Assembly: GCA_964607765.1 (NCBI GenBank)
Contig: CAZSNT010000035.1
Span: forward strand, 3,974 to 67,973
Direction of reading: 5' to 3'
DNA length: 64,000 nucleotides
Source: CAZSNT01 sp964607765
GTDB lineage: Bacteria; Verrucomicrobiota; Lentisphaeria; Oligosphaerales; JABHEG01
The translations under genes were made by a program, and so were the position numbers. The notes under the pieces were generated by a model. The model was not told the DNA's origin. It searched no databases and was given only the letters and a program-made list of their open reading frames with translations. Numbering within the stretch: the first letter of the stretch is position 1; each line of letters begins with the position of its first letter. This document shows, piece by piece, positions 8,850 through 17,692 of the stretch.

Positions 8850-9923
8850 ATGGCTGATCCGGTATACCTTGCTTTCATGGGAAGAGGCGAAGATCGCGTT
8901 CTGCACTGGGAGAACTTCTCCAATCCGGACGCGGCAACGCACATTTCTGGTATTGATTATTACCAGCAGCCCAGGACCTGTATCCTGAAGGTCAATGAGA
9001 TGTATCCATTTCTGCGTCTTCGGGCGCCGGCCAAAGACACGCCGATCCCCCGGCCAGAGGAACAGGAGGATACAGGAAAGGGCCGCTGGGGGGCGCACTT
9101 CCGGGACCATTGGCAGCAGGGCGAAGCAGGAAAGCGGTTTTCATCCCACGAGGAAATGCTCAAGTTCAGCCCGCTGGAACAGGGCGACTTCACAGGCTGG
9201 CACATCATGGCGGATGGCGACTATTCCAGTGAGGAGATTATCTATGAGCGACTGCGGAAGGCATACCCGCCGGAGTGGGAGGACCAGGGCCCGAAAGGGA
9301 CCTTCAATTGGACTGGCTTCTACAACACCATGTTCATGTGGCCATTGGTGCTCTTCGGCTATGAGAACTTCATGTACCTCTGCCTGGAACCCGAGTTCGA
9401 GCGCATCATGGATGAATTTGCCGAACTGAGTCGACGCGTCTTCAAGGCCATTGCCCGATTGCCCGTGAACTTCGTCTGGTGTCATGACGACATTGTCCTG
9501 GCCAACGGACCGGTGGTCTCTCCACAGTGGATGCACAAATACATCTTCCCCAGATATGAGGAGTTCTGGGGCCTCCTAAGGGCGGCGGGCAAGGAGGTCG
9601 TCTTTGTGGCGGACGGCTGTATGGATGCGTTTGCAGATGACGTTATGGCTTGCGGTGCACGTGGCATGCATACGGAGCCCTTTACTGATTTCCGCGCCAT
9701 TGCCCGCAAGCACAAGGACTGTGTCCTGGCGGGCGAAGGGGATTGCCGCATTCTGATGAGCAACGACAAGCCGGCCATCCGCAAGATGGTCGAGAAGATG
9801 GTCGAGACGTCAAAGATGAGCAGGGGCTATCTGATGGGCATTGGCAACCACATCCCCTTCAATGTGCCCCCTGAGATGGTCAAATACTACTTTGATCTGT
9901 CCGCCGAGCTGGGTCACCGGTGA
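8850..9923 (+). CDS. Uroporphyrinogen-decarboxylase-like (URO-D superfamily) protein
   Basis: 357 residues, no signal peptide. The fold is recognised from the second half: a conserved HDDIVLANGPVVSPQWMHKY stretch, then a strand with VFVADG, then a terminal IGNHIPFNVPPEM loop. These are typical of the non-haem URO-D-like proteins common in PVC bacteria. True HemE is unlikely because of sequence divergence, the number of paralogues and the catabolic context. Relatives include corrinoid methyltransferases such as MtaA, but the full H-x-C...C zinc site was not seen. The substrate is unknown. The gene follows GH92 by 46 bases and precedes another URO-D-like gene by 49, consistent with an operon. 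Confidence 0.75.
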   Translation: MADPVYLAFMGRGEDRVLHWENFSNPDAATHISGIDYYQQPRTCILKVNEMYPFLRLRAPAKDTPIPRPEEQEDTGKGRWGAHFRDHWQQGEAGKRFSSHEEMLKFSPLEQGDFTGWHIMADGDYSSEEIIYERLRKAYPPEWEDQGPKGTFNWTGFYNTMFMWPLVLFGYENFMYLCLEPEFERIMDEFAELSRRVFKAIARLPVNFVWCHDDIVLANGPVVSPQWMHKYIFPRYEEFWGLLRAAGKEVVFVADGCMDAFADDVMACGARGMHTEPFTDFRAIARKHKDCVLAGEGDCRILMSNDKPAIRKMVEKMVETSKMSRGYLMGIGNHIPFNVPPEMVKYYFDLSAELGHR

Positions 9924-9972
9924 CAGCGGAGACGGCCGTGAAGAGAGTAGCAAAAGAGCATGAGGCCATCAT

Positions 9973-11256
9973 ATGAGCGCAATACTTGATCCGGAAAGAG
10001 ACATCGCGATTGTCCAGGGGTTGGCACGAGACGTGGCCGAGATCGCCGCACTGCCGGTACAGGAAGAAAAGCGTGGGCTCTGGCGGCGCCTGAATGGCCT
10101 GCAGCCGGTCCGTCCGATGGTTACGATCAACCAGATTTGCTGGAACGAAATGGACATTGGCGATGAACTGACTTTGCAGTGCAAGGGAAGGGAATGCCGC
10201 GGCTACGAGAGACACTTGCGGCGGATCTTGTACATGTGGCGCCATTTCCCCGTCGACATGGTAGTGGAGCCTTTCATAGATGTGCCGATGGCGGTGACCA
10301 ACACGAAGTTCGGGGTTGAGCGTAAGGACACCACCGCCGTCTTGGATCCTACCAGTGCCGTGGTGGGGCACCTCTTTGAAAACCAGTTTCAGACGGAAGC
10401 TGATCTCGACAAAATACGTGAGCCGCGGATCAGTCATGACAGCGCGGAAACCGAACGGCGACTTGCAGTCGCGCATGAGCTCTTTGACGGCATTCTGGAT
10501 GTCAGGCGCGTCGGGTACAATCCGTACATCGGGTTCTGGGACCCCATCGCGACCTGGATGAGCGTTCAGGATGCGCTCTATGCACTCGTCGACCGCCCCG
10601 ACTTCATTCATCGCATGCTGGCCCGCATGCTTGACGGCTATCTAAGCATGCTCGATCAGCTTGAGGAGCAGGGATTGCTCTGCGGTCCGCAAGACATGAT
10701 CCATTGCACCGGGGCCTATACGGATGAGTTGCCCCTGTCGGATTACAACCCGGAGAAGCCGCGGACCAAAGACATCTGGGCTTTCGGTCTGGCGCAGATG
10801 CTGGGGTCCGTGTCGTCGGCGATGTACAAGGAGTTCGAGGTCGACTACGCATCTCGGATATGCGAACGATTCGGCTTGGTTTACTACGGTTGCTGTGAGC
10901 CGTTGGACATGAAGATGGACGTGGTGCGTGAACTCCCCAATGTGCGCAAGGTGTCCATGAGCCCATGGGTGGACCAGGCGCGCGGCGCGGCTGGGATCGG
11001 CAAGGACTACGTCTACTCGCGCAAACCGAATCCGGCGTTGCTGGCTGCCACCCGATTCGATCCCGATGCTGTGCGTCGGGACCTTGCCGAGACAATGGAG
11101 TTGTCTGCCAAATACGGCTGCCCTGTGGAGTTCATCCTGAAAGACATCAGTACGGTCTGCTACGAGCCTCAACGCCTGGAGGAGTGGGCCAAGGTTGCCA
11201 TGGCGATCGTGGAGCAGGAGCAACCGGCGGAACATACCAGTGAGGTCAACACATGA
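9973..11256 (+). CDS. URO-D-like protein, GCCE-motif subfamily
   Basis: 427 residues, cytoplasmic by lack of a signal. It is clearly paralogous to the protein at 26284. Both share an N-terminal helical segment with LRRILYMWRHFP-type sequence, the motif YxGCCExL, and a C-terminal block with YVYSRKPNP followed by a conserved Asp-Val-Arg-Arg segment. The clustered Cys residues could bind metal or cofactor, but this is inference. The reaction is unknown. It could be a methyltransferase of the MtaA/CmuA type or a decarboxylase-fold protein with another role. The stop overlaps the start of the PL8 lyase at 11253 (ATGA), so the two are probably translationally coupled. Confidence 0.75.
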   Translation: MSAILDPERDIAIVQGLARDVAEIAALPVQEEKRGLWRRLNGLQPVRPMVTINQICWNEMDIGDELTLQCKGRECRGYERHLRRILYMWRHFPVDMVVEPFIDVPMAVTNTKFGVERKDTTAVLDPTSAVVGHLFENQFQTEADLDKIREPRISHDSAETERRLAVAHELFDGILDVRRVGYNPYIGFWDPIATWMSVQDALYALVDRPDFIHRMLARMLDGYLSMLDQLEEQGLLCGPQDMIHCTGAYTDELPLSDYNPEKPRTKDIWAFGLAQMLGSVSSAMYKEFEVDYASRICERFGLVYYGCCEPLDMKMDVVRELPNVRKVSMSPWVDQARGAAGIGKDYVYSRKPNPALLAATRFDPDAVRRDLAETMELSAKYGCPVEFILKDISTVCYEPQRLEEWAKVAMAIVEQEQPAEHTSEVNT

Positions 11257-14200
11257 GTGGATGTCCCGATGCCCTGCCCAGGACTTCCGACAGAATCCTG
11301 AGCTTTGAGACGCCGGAGGAGATGGCTCAGGTTCGAGCCACTGGGTCGACCGTCCGGCAGAGCGATACACTCGCCCGGCTCGGAACCCACAGTCTCCAGT
11401 GGGACTGGCAAGCCGGGGCGACGATCACCATGCCGCTGTTCCACCACTATGCGAAGAAGACGAGACTATCTACCTTCCCTCAAGTCCAGTGCCTGGTAAT
11501 CTGGCTCTACAATGACCGGCCGAACGCCGGCCATTTTACGCTTGAACTGGGCTCGAACGGAGCGTTCCCGATCTCCTGCAGCTTCCATCTCAACTACACC
11601 GGCTGGCGCACGGGTCACATCCCGCTGTCCCAGATGGAAGGCGGCGCGCCGCAGGCGGGGGACTACACCGAGTATGAGCATCTACGCATCTGCGTGCCCG
11701 ACGACCATCCGGAATGCAGCGGCCGTCTCTTCATTGACGACGTCTACACCACGATGCTCGATGCGCGGCATCCCTCGGCCGATTACCAGGCGCCCTATGT
11801 GCGCTGCTGCTTCAACGGGGCGCCGCACGTCACTCAGTGGCTCAATCAGGCAGCCCTGCCCAGCCGGGAGGACTTGCGCATCAAGCAGATCCCGATTTCC
11901 GACGGAGATCTGCAGGCCTCCCGTCGGTTGTACGAAGCCGAACTCCAGAACCAGGTCGGCAGATTCAGCGGGGACGGGCTGAGTCCGGCGGAATGCGGAG
12001 CTGCGCTGCGGCAGCTCGAGGAACTGGGGATTCGGGAAGTCGAGTTCGAGGACAAGACCTATCTGCAGAGCCCTTGCATCGGCCTTCGTGGGGAAGGGCT
12101 GCCGCCAAGTGTTCTCGATGCGGAAACCCGGAAGGGGCGGTTCCTGCCCGTCCATGTTTTCCAGAAGACGCTTCATGCGCTGGCCTGCTCGTACCACACC
12201 AGTACGGACGATGCTCAGCGATCTGCCTTGCGCGATGCCTTTCTCCTGGCTACACGCGCCTACCTGCAGTCCGGCTGGGCAGCCGGCAGCAACATGGGCA
12301 GCATCCACCACCTCGGATACGCCACACGAACAGTGGCCCCCAGCTTCTTGATGATGAAACAGGAGCTCGCCGATGCCGGGCTGCTCCAGGAGGTCTCGGA
12401 CAGCCTGAACTGGTACGTGGTCGCGCACGTGGTGAATGACGAGACGCACACCGACCCGGACCTCGACCTGTTCAACACCGTTCTGCAATCGCACTGCCTC
12501 GTGTCCATGCTGCGCCTGACCGAGGAGGATTGCGCCCGACACGCCATGCTCCTGTCGCAATGGCTGTCCCGCACCGTCGCTGACGGCAGCACATGGGGCG
12601 GATTCCGGCCTGACGGCACGGCCTGGCACCATTGGGGGCATTACCCGGCGTACACCGGAGGGGCGATTGACAGCGCCGTGAAGGTCGCCAATGCTCTGAC
12701 TGGCGCAGGCTTCCCGCTCACCCCCAAAGGCCATGCTGCGCTGCAGAAGGCCGTCAAGGCGATCCTGCTCTACAGCGAGGGGAACCGGTTTCCGCGCAGT
12801 CTCTGTGGCCGCCATCCCTTGCGAGGTTCGCACAAGCGCTTCATCGAGGCCCCCTACACGGCGGCTTTCGTCGACCTGGCCCCCGTGGACGAGGAACTGC
12901 AGCGTCTGCACGCCTACCACACGGCCGACGGCTCCATCGCGGGTCACTGGACGCTCCCCTACTCCGACCTCAGTCTCCACCGGAGAGATGACTACCTGGC
13001 CGCCGTCCGGGGCTTCGACGTCAACTGCTGGGGAGCGGAGATCTACGGGGTCGTCAACCGCTTCGGGCGCTACCAGTCCTACGGCACACTGGACATCCTG
13101 TACAAAGGAGAGCCCGCGCTTCCCTACGAAGGCTACGACTGGAACCTGAATCCAGGCACCACCATCACCTACCTGCCGCTCGAAGAGCTGGAAGCGCCCA
13201 TCCCCGTCTGGATGGTCACCGCCACCACGCGCTTTGCCAACGGAGTGCACGACCGCGACCACCGCAACGGTGCCCACGGCTTTGAGCTGGACGATGCGAT
13301 GTTCACCAACAAGGATCCGGGCTACGAGGAGATATCCACGAGGGAGAAGCTCACGGCCCGCAAATCCACCTTCTTCATGGACGACCTGATTCTCTGCCTC
13401 GGCACGGGCATTTCCGGGCAGCACGACGCCGCGCCGGTGTATACCGTGCTCACTCAAAGAGGGATCGACCCACCGACCGGCACGGTGGTGGTAAACGGCG
13501 AAGACGCCTCCTTTCCTTACGAACAGCAACTCACCGGCCCTGCCACGCTCTTTGATGGCAACCGCACGGGTTTCCTGGTCATGGGCAAAGACACCCGGGT
13601 TCTGGTGAGGAAGCAGGAGCAAGTCAGCCGCGGCGATGCCGTGACGTTCATACCAGGGCGCCAGGCAAAACCCCATCGCGACAAATCCCGTGCCCCCCGC
13701 TACCTGGCGGAGACCCGCGGCAACTTCCTGTCGGCCTGCATCGATCACGGCGTACAACCCCGCGACGCCCGTTACGAGTACGTGGTGTGCCCTGGCGTGG
13801 ACCGGAGCTCTTTCCAGGCCAAGGCCACACGGCTCCAGGCGAATCCCAGGCTGTTCTACCGAATCATCTCATGGAAGAACGCGCTGCACGCCGTGCACGA
13901 CGTGCGGACCGGCACGGACACCTACGTACTCTACGAAGCTCAGGACCTGATTCCCCACGCCGCCCTGCACGCGGTGTCTGAGCCCTGCCTGCTCATGTGC
14001 AAGGAAGACGAAGCTGGCGGCTACATGCTCAGCGTCGCCCTCCCGGACCTGCACGTCACCGCCTTCTCACGAGAGCACAAACACAAGTCATTCGAGAGCC
14101 GGCCTCACGAACTGAAGCTGATCTTCGGCGGGCTCTGGACGTTGCCGGCGGACGCTCCGGATGCTGTCTGCATCGAGCAGGCAGACGGACGGACCACGGT

Positions 14201-14354
14201 CACCATCCGCGCCCGGCACGGGCAGTCGTACCATGTCCAGCTGAACTCGGACGTGGCCCCATCGGGAAGTGTCAGGAGTTCTATGAAAAGGAAGAATCAA
14301 TTCACAGGCATCCCACGGAAAAGATCAGGGCGAAGGATTGGGGCGAAGGATTAA
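11253..14354 (+). CDS. PL8 polysaccharide lyase 1 (chondroitinase-ABC type, no signal peptide)
   Basis: 1033 residues. Domain order matches chondroitin ABC lyase: an N-terminal jelly roll (about 15-175, with WLYNDRP and LNYTGWR), a toroidal alpha-helical catalytic domain (about 210-560), then two beta-sandwich domains. All four expected catalytic residues are visible. They are His and Tyr in RPDGTAWHHWGHYPAY (about 450-466), Arg in CGRHPL (about 518) and Glu in WGAEIYG (about 595). Such enzymes cut uronic-acid-containing glycans by beta-elimination. Unlike the paralogues it lacks a signal peptide, so it may act on imported oligosaccharides. The last 25-30 residues look like read-through into an inverted repeat at 14321-14412, which may have replaced the original stop. 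The start overlaps the previous stop. Confidence 0.9.
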   Translation: MSGCPDALPRTSDRILSFETPEEMAQVRATGSTVRQSDTLARLGTHSLQWDWQAGATITMPLFHHYAKKTRLSTFPQVQCLVIWLYNDRPNAGHFTLELGSNGAFPISCSFHLNYTGWRTGHIPLSQMEGGAPQAGDYTEYEHLRICVPDDHPECSGRLFIDDVYTTMLDARHPSADYQAPYVRCCFNGAPHVTQWLNQAALPSREDLRIKQIPISDGDLQASRRLYEAELQNQVGRFSGDGLSPAECGAALRQLEELGIREVEFEDKTYLQSPCIGLRGEGLPPSVLDAETRKGRFLPVHVFQKTLHALACSYHTSTDDAQRSALRDAFLLATRAYLQSGWAAGSNMGSIHHLGYATRTVAPSFLMMKQELADAGLLQEVSDSLNWYVVAHVVNDETHTDPDLDLFNTVLQSHCLVSMLRLTEEDCARHAMLLSQWLSRTVADGSTWGGFRPDGTAWHHWGHYPAYTGGAIDSAVKVANALTGAGFPLTPKGHAALQKAVKAILLYSEGNRFPRSLCGRHPLRGSHKRFIEAPYTAAFVDLAPVDEELQRLHAYHTADGSIAGHWTLPYSDLSLHRRDDYLAAVRGFDVNCWGAEIYGVVNRFGRYQSYGTLDILYKGEPALPYEGYDWNLNPGTTITYLPLEELEAPIPVWMVTATTRFANGVHDRDHRNGAHGFELDDAMFTNKDPGYEEISTREKLTARKSTFFMDDLILCLGTGISGQHDAAPVYTVLTQRGIDPPTGTVVVNGEDASFPYEQQLTGPATLFDGNRTGFLVMGKDTRVLVRKQEQVSRGDAVTFIPGRQAKPHRDKSRAPRYLAETRGNFLSACIDHGVQPRDARYEYVVCPGVDRSSFQAKATRLQANPRLFYRIISWKNALHAVHDVRTGTDTYVLYEAQDLIPHAALHAVSEPCLLMCKEDEAGGYMLSVALPDLHVTAFSREHKHKSFESRPHELKLIFGGLWTLPADAPDAVCIEQADGRTTVTIRARHGQSYHVQLNSDVAPSGSVRSSMKRKNQFTGIPRKRSGRRIGAKD

Positions 14355-14412
14355 GGGACGCGAGCGGGGCAATTGCCCTGATCTTTCGCCCTGATCTTTC
14401 GCCCTAATCTCT
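14321..14412. repeat. Imperfect inverted repeat built of 13-bp units
   Basis: The left arm (about 14321-14356) holds two and a half copies of a 13-base unit of the form gatYRgggcgaaR. The right arm (about 14375-14412) is its imperfect reverse complement. The left arm covers the stop codon of the lyase at 11253. The structure could form a long hairpin and might terminate transcription, but there is no T-run after it. Confidence 0.65.
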
Positions 14413-14674
14413 TCCGTCGCCCCTGCGGTGCTAAGTGGGTGGCCGAAAAATGTGCAAACACGGGTCTCCGCGGCGTCCTCCGGCTTCAGGCTCACGAGGT
14501 CGCCAGAACCTACGGTTTTGAGCAGTTATGGGATGACAGTGGAATCAATTGACGATTACGGACGAGGATTACGGTTGACGACCCGCCCGCTCGTGATCCG
14601 TAATCGTCGCCCGTAATCGTCCGCCGAATCGCGCCAGGAGAACCAATGGTCACACGGAGAGAGAGAAACTCCAG
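14355..14674. other. Repeat-rich intergenic region (320 bp)
   Basis: The only gene-free stretch over 300 bases. It contains most of one inverted repeat (14321-14412) and all of another (14551-14621). Between them no ORF with recognisable homology was seen. The last 30 bases include a GGAGAGAGAG purine stretch serving the lyase start at 14675. No clear sigma-70 promoter was recognised. Confidence 0.6.
14551..14621. repeat. Inverted repeat with two 24-bp arms
   Basis: The left arm at 14551-14574 and right arm at 14598-14621 are reverse complements with two mismatches, separated by 23 bases. Each arm contains the word GATTACGG twice in slightly varied form, so this is a tandem unit arranged as a hairpin. 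It resembles REP-type elements. It lies about 50 bases upstream of the lyase start at 14675. Confidence 0.75.
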
Positions 14675-17600
14675 ATGAAGACTAGAAGCATCCTCCACTC
14701 CTCTCTGATGGTTTGCGCATCTGTCGCATGCTGCCGGACTGCCGGCGCGGCACACGTCACCTTCGAGCATGACGATGCCCTGGCGCACTGGCACGCTGAC
14801 GAGGGCTCGTCGAGATTGCTCAGCACAGACACCTCCCGGTCCGGGAAGCGCAGCTTGGCCTGGACCTGGGCGAAAGAGCGGAGCGTCTTGACCTGGACTT
14901 CGCCGGGAAAGGGCGTCTTCGCCCAGCCAGGATCGACGTTCACGCTGTTCGTGTACAACCTCACCCCGATTAAAGAGCAGAAGCTGCAGTTCGAGATCGG
15001 GACCGCTGAGGCGACCCAGGCCTCGTTTGACTTCGGCCTGAACTACAAGGGCTGGCGGGTGCTGCACTTCCTGTACCATGACGACCTGCCCACGCGTCCT
15101 GACGCGTCCGCCGACACCTTGCGGATCATCAGTCCGGCATCGGTCCCGGAAGGTCGCCTCTATTTCGACATCCTGGACACCGCCTCCCGGTACGGCAGTC
15201 AGCACGCCGGCGACTACCAGATGCCCTGGGTGGCCAACGTCGCTGCCGGCAAACGCGTCAACCATTGGGTCCGCAACTACCACAACGACCAGCTTCCCTA
15301 TCCATTCGAGCCGTTCACCGCGGACGACGTCACCGCCGAGATGCAGGCGGCGCTGAAGAAACTGCGAGATCACTACCTGCTCCCCTTGAAGCCGCCTGCG
15401 GCAACCGGCATCTCCGAGGAGCAGTACCAGGGCGTCCTTCGCGACGTGGCGACCTTCGAGATCAAGCGCCGTGGTCCATTCATCACCGGGCGTCCGATCT
15501 GGCGGACCGCCAACGAGTTTCTGCACCTGGTCGAGGACCCGGTCATGGTGACGTCAAGAGGCCGGGGCCGCGGCGGAGTTGGGGTTGTAAACACGATGGG
15601 GCACGTGGCCTCGCTGTATTGCGCCGCCAAAGACCCCGAGCGGAAAGCTCACCTCAGGGAGATCTTCTTCCTGCTCTGCGACTACCTGGCAGAACAGGGG
15701 TGGTGCCACGGCAGTGCGGGCGTCCCTGAAGTCCACCACTTCAATGCCGGCCCGCTGGAAAGTCCCATTGTCCTGATGGAGGACGAGCTGAAAGCGACCG
15801 GACGCTACGAGAAACTGGTCAACACCTCCAAGTGGTACAAGCACTTCGGGCTGGCTCGCGACAGGGCCCCTCAGGGCAATGCGGACCAGTACGGCGGGAA
15901 CTTGACGAATCTCTGTCGGCTGGCCGCCCTGTCAGGCGACCCGGTTACGCTGGCCAACGACTTCCGGACCATATCGAGATACGTGGGGGAATCCGTCTTC
16001 AGCGTGTCCGACGCCGACGGCTCTCTCTACCACCACAACATGGTGCATCCCGGATACACCTATTCCGCGATCCAGAACCTGGCCGCGACCGTGAACAGCT
16101 TCTCCCACACCCCCTTCCGCGTTTCAGCCAAAGGCCATGCCCGCATCAAGAAGGTTGTCTCCGTCATGACGCGCACTGCCTGGCCGGCGACGCCGCGCAG
16201 TCTGGCGCATCGCTGCATCGGGGCGAGGCCTTTCATGGCGGAGCGGACGACCCTGCGCATGGCGCTGGCGGGGACGCCGGACGGCGCCCGGCGCATCGAC
16301 CCCGACATGGCAGGCCTTTACTTGAGCGTGATGGCTGCCCAGGGCAAGGAAGACGAACACACGCGCGACTTCCGCCAGCGGGGGATCGCGCCGGTCCCGC
16401 TCACCGGTCACGAGCGCCTGGCCAACGCGGTCTTTTCCAGCCACCGGCGCGACGACTGGCAGGTCGCGATCGGCGGCATGAGCAAGTACTACTTCGGTAA
16501 TGAGTTCTACGGATGGGGCTGGACCCGGCATTGCCTGGCCCGCCATCTCAACACGGGGAATATCCAGGTACTCACCGAGCGGGAGCCGCAGCTCCCCACC
16601 GACGGCTGGGACCACAATCACTGGCCCGGGACGACCGCGCCACTCCTCTCAGAGGCGGAGCTCTACACCCATTGCGCCATGGTGCGGAACACCTCGGTGC
16701 TGGCCGGCAATTCGGCTTCCTCCCGCAATGGTGTCTGGGGGATGGAATTGAGGCTTCCAGTGCAGCCGCCGGAGGCCGTGATCATCGACGACCCCAGAGT
16801 TCCCACGCTTGTGAGCAAGACGAACCCAAGGGGGTACAAGTCCGCGTTCTTCTTTGGTGAGCACATCATTCTCCTGGGCTCCGGCCTGTCCAGCGAGGTC
16901 GAGCAACGTCTGCACACCACGGTGTTGCAGAGCAGACTGTCGGACGGGGCCGAGCCCTTTGTGGTCAACGGCCAGGACCAGCTGTTTCCTTCGTCGCAGG
17001 CCCATGCGAACTCCGCGAAGTACCTGCTCGGCGACCGCCGCATTGCCTACTACATCCCCGAGGGGAACGACACGCTGGTGATCCGGCGCGGCGAGCAGGA
17101 GACGCTCTACTTTCTGCCCTCGGAGTACAAGCCCGGCAAGGACGCCTACATGCAGAAAGTGATCAGCAACAAGGGCGGACCGGATCGAAGCCAGTTCGAC
17201 ATCAAGGACTTCGAGGTGACGAAGGGGAACTACAACCTGGCCTATTTCGACCATGGGAAGAATCCCCAGGGCGCCCGGTACGAGTTCGCCATGCTGATGA
17301 ACGCCACAGCGGAGAGTGCGGCGGCATTCACCGAGAATCCTGCCTACGAGGTGCTGCAGCATGACAACACGGCGCATGTCGTACGCCACAACTCGGGCGA
17401 CACCGGGTACGCCATTTTCAAGGGCGATGCGCCGCTGAATGGCGGAGTCCGCAGCGCGAACCGTCCGCTGTTCATCTTGGACGAGAACGGGGGCGGAGTC
17501 CGCGCCCTGTATATCGCCTCCAGCGAACGGGACCGGCGCGACCCCATCGTCCTGGCGGTCGAGGGGACCTTCTCCCAGGTTGAGGGTGGCCGTATCCTGG

Positions 17601-17692
17601 CCGCGGATGGCGCTACGACGATGATCGAAATTCCATTCGTGCACAGCGTGGTCATTCCTGTACGTCTGAACAAAGGAGAGACTGCCGAATGA
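14675..17692 (+). CDS. PL8 polysaccharide lyase 2 (exported)
   Basis: 1005 residues. A likely signal peptide covers about residues 1-25. The jelly roll (LFVYNLTP, LNYKGWRVLHF) is followed by the helical lyase domain. Active-site equivalents are His and Tyr in GSLYHHNMVHPGYTY (about 448-462), an Arg in SLAHRCIG where other members have GRHP, and Glu in GNEFYG (about 608). The altered Arg motif suggests a specificity different from lyase 1. Residues 100-990 are nearly the same as lyase 3 at 19167. Bases 15214-15585 are identical to 19757-20128, indicating recent duplication or gene conversion. The stop overlaps the next start (ATGA), coupling it to the iduronate-sulfatase-like gene. Confidence 0.9.
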   Translation: MKTRSILHSSLMVCASVACCRTAGAAHVTFEHDDALAHWHADEGSSRLLSTDTSRSGKRSLAWTWAKERSVLTWTSPGKGVFAQPGSTFTLFVYNLTPIKEQKLQFEIGTAEATQASFDFGLNYKGWRVLHFLYHDDLPTRPDASADTLRIISPASVPEGRLYFDILDTASRYGSQHAGDYQMPWVANVAAGKRVNHWVRNYHNDQLPYPFEPFTADDVTAEMQAALKKLRDHYLLPLKPPAATGISEEQYQGVLRDVATFEIKRRGPFITGRPIWRTANEFLHLVEDPVMVTSRGRGRGGVGVVNTMGHVASLYCAAKDPERKAHLREIFFLLCDYLAEQGWCHGSAGVPEVHHFNAGPLESPIVLMEDELKATGRYEKLVNTSKWYKHFGLARDRAPQGNADQYGGNLTNLCRLAALSGDPVTLANDFRTISRYVGESVFSVSDADGSLYHHNMVHPGYTYSAIQNLAATVNSFSHTPFRVSAKGHARIKKVVSVMTRTAWPATPRSLAHRCIGARPFMAERTTLRMALAGTPDGARRIDPDMAGLYLSVMAAQGKEDEHTRDFRQRGIAPVPLTGHERLANAVFSSHRRDDWQVAIGGMSKYYFGNEFYGWGWTRHCLARHLNTGNIQVLTEREPQLPTDGWDHNHWPGTTAPLLSEAELYTHCAMVRNTSVLAGNSASSRNGVWGMELRLPVQPPEAVIIDDPRVPTLVSKTNPRGYKSAFFFGEHIILLGSGLSSEVEQRLHTTVLQSRLSDGAEPFVVNGQDQLFPSSQAHANSAKYLLGDRRIAYYIPEGNDTLVIRRGEQETLYFLPSEYKPGKDAYMQKVISNKGGPDRSQFDIKDFEVTKGNYNLAYFDHGKNPQGARYEFAMLMNATAESAAAFTENPAYEVLQHDNTAHVVRHNSGDTGYAIFKGDAPLNGGVRSANRPLFILDENGGGVRALYIASSERDRRDPIVLAVEGTFSQVEGGRILAADGATTMIEIPFVHSVVIPVRLNKGETAE
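15214..15585. repeat. Direct repeat copy A (372 bp identical to 19757-20128)
   Basis: Read base by base against 19757-20128 (offset 4543), the two blocks show no difference. Mismatches flank them at 15213 and 15586. The block lies in the catalytic half of lyases 2 and 3, and similarity continues at a lower level on both sides. Confidence 0.85.

Noticed and set aside
11682..13757. 691-codon open frame on the minus strand inside lyase 1
   Set aside because: It is antisense to a gene with complete PL8 motifs, has no recognisable protein sequence, and long antisense frames are expected in high-GC coding DNA.
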